Below, piece after piece: positions 6,430-9,770 of a stretch of DNA of 9,770 nucleotides. Position 1 is the first letter of the stretch, and each line of letters starts with the position of its first letter. The stretch spans positions 1 to 9,770 of the forward strand of contig JBFLYE010000064.1 in NCBI GenBank assembly GCA_040756715.1, read 5' to 3'. Origin of the DNA: a bacterium. GTDB taxonomy: Bacteria; UBA9089; UBA9088. Below the pieces are notes generated by a model. The model was not told the origin of the DNA and ran no database searches. It saw nothing but the letters and a program-made list of their open reading frames with translations. The position numbers were made by a program, and so were the translations under genes.

Positions 6430-7381
6430 AATTATTTATTATCTCCTCGGTTATTTGGGCAAGAGAATAATTTCCACCCCAATCCTTTGGCAATATCCCT
6501 TTCTCCATTATAGAAGAAATGGCTTTTTCTATTTTTTCTGCACAATTTGCTTTTTTTAGGTATTTAAGCATCATAGAACCAGAAAGGATTGCGGCTATTG
6601 GATTTGCAATATTTAATCCTGCATACTTTGGGCAACTTCCATGAACAGGCTCAAATACAGCAAAGTTATCTCCAATATTTGCCCCTGGTGCTACACCAAG
6701 CCCTCCAATAATGCCAGCACATAGATCTGAGATAATGTCTCCAAATAGGTTTGTGGTTACAATGAGATCAAAATCTTCTGGCTTTTTTACCAATTGCATT
6801 GATGCATTATCTACCAGCCTATCCTCAAATTCAATATCAGGATAAAGGGAGGCAATCTCTTTGGCTGTTTTTAAAAATAAGCCGCAGGTCAGCTTTAGGA
6901 TATTTGCCTTATGGACACAGGTTACCTTCTTCCTATTATTCTTCCTTGCATATTCAAAGGCAAATCTTATTATCCTCTCAGAGCCTTCTTTTGTTATTGT
7001 CCTTATTGCACAAGCAGAGGAGGCTACAGAAAACTCAATCCCTGTGTATAACCCCTCTGTATTCTCACGGATGATTACAATATCTATATTTCCATCAAAT
7101 GATTTTGCTGGCCTAACCCCTGCATAGAGGCTTAATGCCTTTCTTAAAGAGACATTGAGAGAGGTAAATCCATAACCAACTGGTGTTGTTATCGGTCCTT
7201 TAAGACAGATCTTGGTTTTTCTTATGGATTCTAAAATTCCATCTATTGCAGGTGCATTATCCTTAAATTCCAAAGGAATCTCTTCCCATTCTATATCGGC
7301 TCCTGTTGCATCAATAACTCTTTGTGCGGCGCCTATAACCTCAGGCCCTATGCCATCACCCTTTATCAATGTTACCTTCAT
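6425..7381 (-). CDS. Isocitrate dehydrogenase-type beta-decarboxylating dehydrogenase
   Basis: The 318-residue enzyme belongs to the isocitrate/isopropylmalate dehydrogenase family (oxidative decarboxylation of a 2-hydroxy acid, Mg-dependent). GDGIGPEV is at 8-15. SLNVSLRKALSLYAGVRP (74-91) has the S-x-N and YAxVRP form of isocitrate dehydrogenases rather than the leucine-pathway form; S74 aligns with the substrate-binding Ser that is phosphorylated in E. coli. NTEGLYTG (107-114) and the metal-binding region NLFGDIISDLCAG (211-223) are intact. The cofactor loop reads HGSCPKYAG: K252-Y253 match the NADP-type determinants of E. coli IDH, although the length resembles NAD enzymes. Homoisocitrate dehydrogenase is an alternative. 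I chose the ATG at 7381, which gives the canonical MKVTLIKGDGIGPE. An ATG nine codons upstream (7408) would place the -10 inside the gene. The stop codon lies in the end of repeat copy A. Confidence 0.85.
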   Translation of the reverse strand: MKVTLIKGDGIGPEVIGAAQRVIDATGADIEWEEIPLEFKDNAPAIDGILESIRKTKICLKGPITTPVGYGFTSLNVSLRKALSLYAGVRPAKSFDGNIDIVIIRENTEGLYTGIEFSVASSACAIRTITKEGSERIIRFAFEYARKNNRKKVTCVHKANILKLTCGLFLKTAKEIASLYPDIEFEDRLVDNASMQLVKKPEDFDLIVTTNLFGDIISDLCAGIIGGLGVAPGANIGDNFAVFEPVHGSCPKYAGLNIANPIAAILSGSMMLKYLKKANCAEKIEKAISSIMEKGILPKDWGGNYSLAQITEEIINNL

Positions 7382-7387
7382 AGCCTT

Positions 7388-7416
7388 ATTATACAAAAAG
7401 CCTTGCATTAAAACAA
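7388..7416 (-). promoter_or_regulatory. Promoter of the dehydrogenase, predicted leaderless
   Basis: On the minus strand TTGTTT (7411-7416) is followed by 17 bases and a perfect TATAAT (7388-7393). Only six bases (AAGGCT) separate the -10 from the ATG at 7381, so transcription would begin at about the A of the start codon. The AAGG could otherwise act as a weak ribosome site if transcription starts farther upstream. It interleaves with the divergent ruvA promoter. Confidence 0.5.
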
Positions 7417-7431
7417 GAAATATGATTTAAT
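7403..7431 (+). promoter_or_regulatory. Promoter of ruvA, overlapping the divergent dehydrogenase promoter
   Basis: TTGCAT (7403-7408) is followed by a 17-base spacer and TTTAAT (7426-7431, five of six -10 bases). The -10 ends 11 bases before the ruvA ATG, predicting a leader of about five bases. No Shine-Dalgarno is present. Its -35 lies inside the spacer of the opposing promoter, so the two polymerases should compete for the same 61-base gap. Confidence 0.4.
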
Positions 7432-7442
7432 TTAGTTTTAAA

Positions 7443-7991
7443 ATGATTGACTTTATAAAGGGAAGGGTTGTATCAAAAAGCCCAACATATGTTGTTATTG
7501 AAGGAGAGAGCATTGGATATGGCTTTGTTGTTTCATTAAATACATTCTCAAGCCTTCCAGATGAAGGAAAGGAGGCAAGGCTTTTTAGCCATACAATAAT
7601 TAAGGATGAGAAGATCCAATTGTTTGGATTTATCAGCGAAAAAGAGAGAGGGCTTTTTTTGACCCTTATCTCCATTAGTGGGATTGGTCCAAAGATCGCC
7701 TTAAGGATTCTCTCAGAGATAACACCAGATAATTTAGGAAAGATTATCCAAAGCGGAAATGTATCTTCCCTTTCAAGAATAAAGGGTATAGGAGAAAAGA
7801 CAGCAAAGAGGATTATCCTTGAGCTTTCAAATAAACTTCCCGAAAAGGAGGATAAAGATTTGGAAGATTCTTGTATCCAAGCCCTGATTTCTCTGGGTTA
7901 TTCAAAGAGGGAGGCATCTCTTGCCTGTAAAAGGGCATTATTAAAAAATCCAAAAGACCTTGAGGAATTGATAAAAGAGGCGTTAAAATGA
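7443..7991 (+). CDS. ruvA: Holliday junction branch-migration protein RuvA
   Basis: The 182-residue protein is somewhat shorter than the roughly 200-residue E. coli RuvA but has all three domains. An OB-fold covers residues 1-63 (MIDFIKGRVVSKSPTYVVIE...). A domain with two helix-hairpin-helix motifs has SGIGPKIALRIL (79-90) and KGIGEKTAKRIIL (114-126), which bind the junction backbone. After a short charged linker comes a C-terminal helical domain (about 140-182), which in the family contacts the RuvB motor. A tetramer of RuvA holds the four-way junction while RuvB drives branch migration in recombination and repair. Neither ruvB nor ruvC is adjacent. A DUF72 gene follows after 15 bases and is probably co-transcribed. 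The upstream gap carries a divergent promoter, and no Shine-Dalgarno precedes the ATG. Confidence 0.96.
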   Translation: MIDFIKGRVVSKSPTYVVIEGESIGYGFVVSLNTFSSLPDEGKEARLFSHTIIKDEKIQLFGFISEKERGLFLTLISISGIGPKIALRILSEITPDNLGKIIQSGNVSSLSRIKGIGEKTAKRIILELSNKLPEKEDKDLEDSCIQALISLGYSKREASLACKRALLKNPKDLEELIKEALK

Positions 7992-8006
7992 TTTAGGATT
8001 TCTTGA

Positions 8007-8732
8007 ATGTCTAATGTTTTTATTGGGACATCGGGTTTTAGTTATGAGCATTGGTATGAAAGGTTCTATCCCTCTTCTTTGGCAAAGGGTGAGATGCTTT
8101 CATTTTACAGCCAGCATTTTCAGACGGTAGAGATAAATTCCTCATTTTATCGCCTTCCATTTGAGGGGATGATCAAGGGATGGTATAGAAGGAGCCCAAA
8201 GGATTTTAAGTTTGTCCTGAAGGCACCGAGGAGGATTACCCATTTGTTAAAGCTGGTTGACTGCCAAGATGTCCTCAAAACCTTCTTAGATAGGATAAGT
8301 GGCCTTTCTGAAAAATTGGCAATAGTTTTATTCCAGCTTCCACCAGGGCTTAAAAAGGATATCCCAAGACTTAAAGGATTTATTCAAGAATTGCCCCCTA
8401 ATTTCTCTCATACTATTGAGTTTCGCAATAACTCCTGGTTTGATGAGGAGACATTTTCTCTTTTAAAAACGCACAATATTGCCTGCTGTATTGTAAGTGC
8501 ACCAAAGATTGAGACCCATTTTGTGGCTACTGCTCCTTTTGTTTATCTTAGGCTACATGGGGCATCAAGCTGGTATAACTATGATTACTCAATGGATGAA
8601 CTTAGGCAATTATCCTTTGAAATCAAAAAATTTTTAGAAAATGGGCTTGATGCCTATTGCTATTTCAACAACGACTTTGAGGCGTATGCCATAAAGAATG
8701 CAAAGGAACTGATGAATTTGCTTGAAGCTTGA
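8007..8732 (+). CDS. DUF72 (YecE-like) family protein
   Basis: The 241-residue protein has the recognisable DUF72 blocks: IGTSGFSYEHWYERFYP (6-22), VEINSSFYRLP (41-51), KDFKFVLKAPRRITH (65-79), LFQLPP (108-113), IEFRNNSW (137-144), YLRLHG (180-185) and CYFNND (218-223). The family has a TIM-barrel fold. Its reaction is unknown, although the conserved His, Glu, Arg and Asn at strand ends look like an active site. There is no signal peptide or membrane segment. It starts 15 bases after the ruvA stop, and AGGA stands about 10 bases before the ATG as a weak ribosome site, so it is probably the second gene of a ruvA operon. A link to DNA repair is suggested only by that position. The coding region is intact and about the usual length. 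Confidence 0.9.
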   Translation: MSNVFIGTSGFSYEHWYERFYPSSLAKGEMLSFYSQHFQTVEINSSFYRLPFEGMIKGWYRRSPKDFKFVLKAPRRITHLLKLVDCQDVLKTFLDRISGLSEKLAIVLFQLPPGLKKDIPRLKGFIQELPPNFSHTIEFRNNSWFDEETFSLLKTHNIACCIVSAPKIETHFVATAPFVYLRLHGASSWYNYDYSMDELRQLSFEIKKFLENGLDAYCYFNNDFEAYAIKNAKELMNLLEA

Positions 8733-8737
8733 TGGAC

Positions 8738-8759
8738 ATACTTAAGGGGTATATTTTTT
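8738..8759 (+). terminator. Weak candidate terminator after DUF72
   Basis: ATACTT (8738-8743) can pair with GGGTAT (8747-8752) through four Watson-Crick and two G-U pairs. A run of six T (8754-8759) follows almost at once. The stem is short and weak. It lies just past the DUF72 stop and before repeat copy B. A 32-codon ATG frame (8732-8830) overlapping the DUF72 stop runs through it into the repeat and is probably not a gene. Confidence 0.25.
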
Positions 8760-8784
8760 ACTGGTGCACGGGTGACTATTTACT

Positions 8785-9025
8785 TATAGTTAATTCCATA
8801 ACGCTTTACAAAATGTATGTGTTTAGATAATCTTAAGGAAAACTTTATAAAATTATGAATTTTGAATGTTGAATTTTGAATTAAAAGGGAAAAAATTTTA
8901 TAAAACTTAAACCTTCAATTCAAAATTCAAAATTTAGAATTCAAAATTTCTTAAAAGGTGGATGAATTTTTAACAGATAAACACAACCCTATCTATTTTT
9001 GCACTAAGTAATGGAAGATACTATA
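8785..9025 (-). mobile_element. MITE-like repeat, copy B (241 bp, longest copy)
   Basis: This is the inverted counterpart of copy A. Read on the minus strand it starts TATAGTATCTTCC at 9025 and ends GGAATTAACTATA at 8785. It shares the head through GCAAAAATAGATAGGGTT with copy A and the central arms with copies A and C. It also keeps extra segments that A lacks: about 20 bases after the head, a TTTTATAAAATTTTTTCCC block that copy C also has, and about 40 bases before the tail. The two internal arms are complementary, so the whole element can fold on itself. No open frame of note lies inside. It takes up most of the 385-base gap between DUF72 and queD, which converge, so it could also act as a bidirectional transcript end. 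Confidence 0.75.
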
Positions 9026-9088
9026 ACTTTGGCAAAAATAGAATTTTAAGAATGAAAAAACTAAAAATGCAAACCTACATACAAAAAT

Positions 9089-9115
9089 TCAAAATGCAAA
9101 AGTCAAAATGCAAAA
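9089..9115 (+). repeat. Two direct 13-bp repeats beside copy B
   Basis: TCAAAATGCAAAA occurs at 9089-9101 and again at 9103-9115, a 14-base period. A looser relative (TAAAAATGCAAA) lies at 9062-9073. They stand between repeat copy B and the queD stop. The sequence is simple and A-rich, and probably arose by slippage or from repeat debris. Confidence 0.45.
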
Positions 9116-9117
9116 TC

Positions 9118-9474
9118 CTAAATCCTATATCCTGCCCATCTTCCATCCTTCTCGGAGACCCTTACCTCATAAAGGGATGGAATGCTTTTTTTAAGGCTTT
9201 CAAAGATATAAAATGCAATATTTTCAGATGTGGGAGGGATCTTATCAAATGGAGGAATTTCATTCAGGTTTTGATGGTCAAGGGGAAAGATTATTTGTTT
9301 AAGCCTTTCCTTTATCTCTTTAAAATCAGAAATCATCCCAAGGCTGTCCAATTCCTCATTCTTTAGATAGACCCTAACCTTGTAGTTATGCCCGTGAATT
9401 CTTGAGCAATTTCCAGGATAACCAACTATTGAGTGGGCAGAGGAGAATTCAGCCTCTACCATTAGTCTATACAT
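9118..9474 (-). CDS. queD: 6-carboxy-5,6,7,8-tetrahydropterin synthase QueD
   Basis: The 118-residue product has the usual length for QueD. In the queuosine/7-deazaguanine pathway QueD converts 7,8-dihydroneopterin triphosphate to 6-carboxytetrahydropterin. Zinc ligands are H14 (SSAH) plus H27 and H29 (HGHN). The nucleophile is C23 in the CxxxHGH form (CSRIHGH) typical of QueD rather than animal-type pyruvoyl-tetrahydropterin synthases. D66-H67 (LDHQNLN) complete the catalytic triad, PTSENIA (81-87) is conserved, and E108 is the likely pterin-anchoring Glu. No queC, queE or queF is nearby, so the gene is isolated. No Shine-Dalgarno is visible before the ATG. TTTACA and TATTAT just upstream, 15 bases apart, are a weak promoter candidate. 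The gene lies between repeat copies B and C. Confidence 0.93.
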   Translation of the reverse strand: MYRLMVEAEFSSAHSIVGYPGNCSRIHGHNYKVRVYLKNEELDSLGMISDFKEIKERLKQIIFPLDHQNLNEIPPFDKIPPTSENIAFYIFESLKKSIPSLYEVRVSEKDGRWAGYRI

Positions 9475-9643
9475 TTCTTTTTATAGGATAATATTTCCCG
9501 TAAGTTGTTGTAAAGCTTTTTAGCCTATAAACTTAGAACTTGGATTTACAACAAAGATAGAAAGATGTCTCCCTGGATGTAGCTGGTTTGCTCTAAGGAG
9601 GGGATAAAAAAATTCTTTACAAAATAAATGAGTATTTTTAAAC
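9475..9643. other. Unassigned 169-bp stretch upstream of queD
   Basis: This stretch is less AT-extreme than the flanking repeats, with a noticeably G-rich part at 9571-9604 (CCCTGG ... AAGGAGGGG). One plus-strand frame (9522-9605) reads ELGFTTKIERCLPGCSWFAL then RRG and a stop, with no start codon in view. It could be a remnant C-terminus of a lost gene or chance. A purine-rich AAGGAGGGG (9595-9603) resembles a ribosome site but has no ATG, GTG or TTG at a suitable distance. No tRNA or riboswitch that I can recognise fits. Confidence 0.3.
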
Positions 9644-9770
9644 TATAGTATCTTCCATTACTTAGTGCAAAAATAGTATTTAAGAAATTTTGAATTCTAA
9701 ATTTTGAATTTTGAATTGAAAAAGGTTAAGTTTTATAAAATTTTTTCCCTTTTAATTCAAAATTCAACAT
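9644..9770 (+). mobile_element. MITE-like repeat, copy C (cut by the window end)
   Basis: This copy has the same head (TATAGTATCTTCCATTAC), agreeing with copy B base for base through GCAAAAATAG. After that about 40 bases present in B are missing, and the copy resumes at TTTAAGAAATTTTG. The middle, including GTTTTATAAAATTTTTTCCC, matches B closely. The tail lies beyond the window. Head-outward on the minus strand it carries TTGCAC, 17 bases, then TATAGT (9642-9647), pointing at queD. Confidence 0.72.

Noticed and set aside
7382-7408. Upstream ATG (7408) as the dehydrogenase start
   Set aside because: It adds nine non-conserved residues, lacks a ribosome site, and would put the perfect TATAAT inside the coding region. 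The ATG at 7381 gives the standard family N-terminus.
8732-8830. 32-codon frame overlapping the DUF72 stop as TGATG (MDILKGYIFYWCTGDY...)
   Set aside because: The overlap looks like coupling, but after 18 codons the frame is repeat copy B. Removing the repeat does not restore a longer frame, and there is no recognised similarity. It is at best a truncated remnant.
9060-9120. A-rich direct repeats considered as a CRISPR array
   Set aside because: There are only two 13-base units with a 1-base gap. There are no spacers and no cas genes.
9052-9366. Plus-strand 104-codon frame
   Set aside because: It is antisense to queD, whose zinc and catalytic residues are intact. Its N-terminal part is low-complexity Lys/Gln from A-rich repeats.
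9570-9600. Minus-strand CAGCTACATCC upstream of queD, resembling part of a preQ1-I riboswitch loop
   Set aside because: A preQ1-I aptamer needs a G/C-rich P1 stem around the loop and an A-rich tail that pairs back. Neither is present, and the queD start is about 100 bases away.

Overview
The window is AT-rich bacterial DNA with short gaps between genes. It holds nine complete protein genes, the tail of a tenth at the left edge, and three copies of a short dispersed inverted-repeat element. The gene content suggests an uncultivated, probably anaerobic bacterium: an orphan radical-SAM enzyme of the AmmeMemoRadiSam type, a 2[4Fe-4S] ferredoxin and a UbiD-type decarboxylase sit beside RuvA and QueD. 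AGG and ATA codons are heavily used. No rRNA or phylogenetic marker is present, so I do not assign a phylum.

Layout, left to right. Positions 1-92 are the 3' end of a plus-strand gene, possibly a MinD/Mrp-like ATPase. It converges on a minus-strand UbiD-family decarboxylase (127-1557). Next is a minus-strand signalling operon read from right to left: ferredoxin (4941-5114), soluble histidine kinase (3181-4944), single-domain response regulator (2822-3184) and GAF-GGDEF diguanylate cyclase (1680-2825). All three junctions are 4-bp ATGA overlaps. A consensus-like promoter and a strong Shine-Dalgarno sequence precede the ferredoxin. The kinase has an N-terminal Rossmann domain, PAS, HisKA and HATPase domains, and a C-terminal GGDEF-like domain whose signature is destroyed. 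The most economical reading is an intracellular redox/NAD sensor that controls cyclic-di-GMP synthesis.

Upstream of that operon, on the same strand, lie the AmmeMemoRadiSam-type enzyme (5251-6252) and an isocitrate-dehydrogenase-type beta-decarboxylating dehydrogenase (6425-7381). They are separated almost entirely by repeat copy A. A compact divergent promoter region (7382-7442) drives the dehydrogenase leftward and ruvA plus a DUF72 gene rightward. Repeat copy B (8785-9025) follows, then a minus-strand queD (9118-9474), then repeat copy C (9644 to the window end).

The points most worth a second look are: the ferredoxin/Rossmann-kinase/receiver/cyclase operon and its paired intact and broken GGDEF domains; the MITE-like repeat, whose end supplies the dehydrogenase stop codon and whose heads face amrS and queD; and predicted transcription starts at or within a few bases of several start codons.
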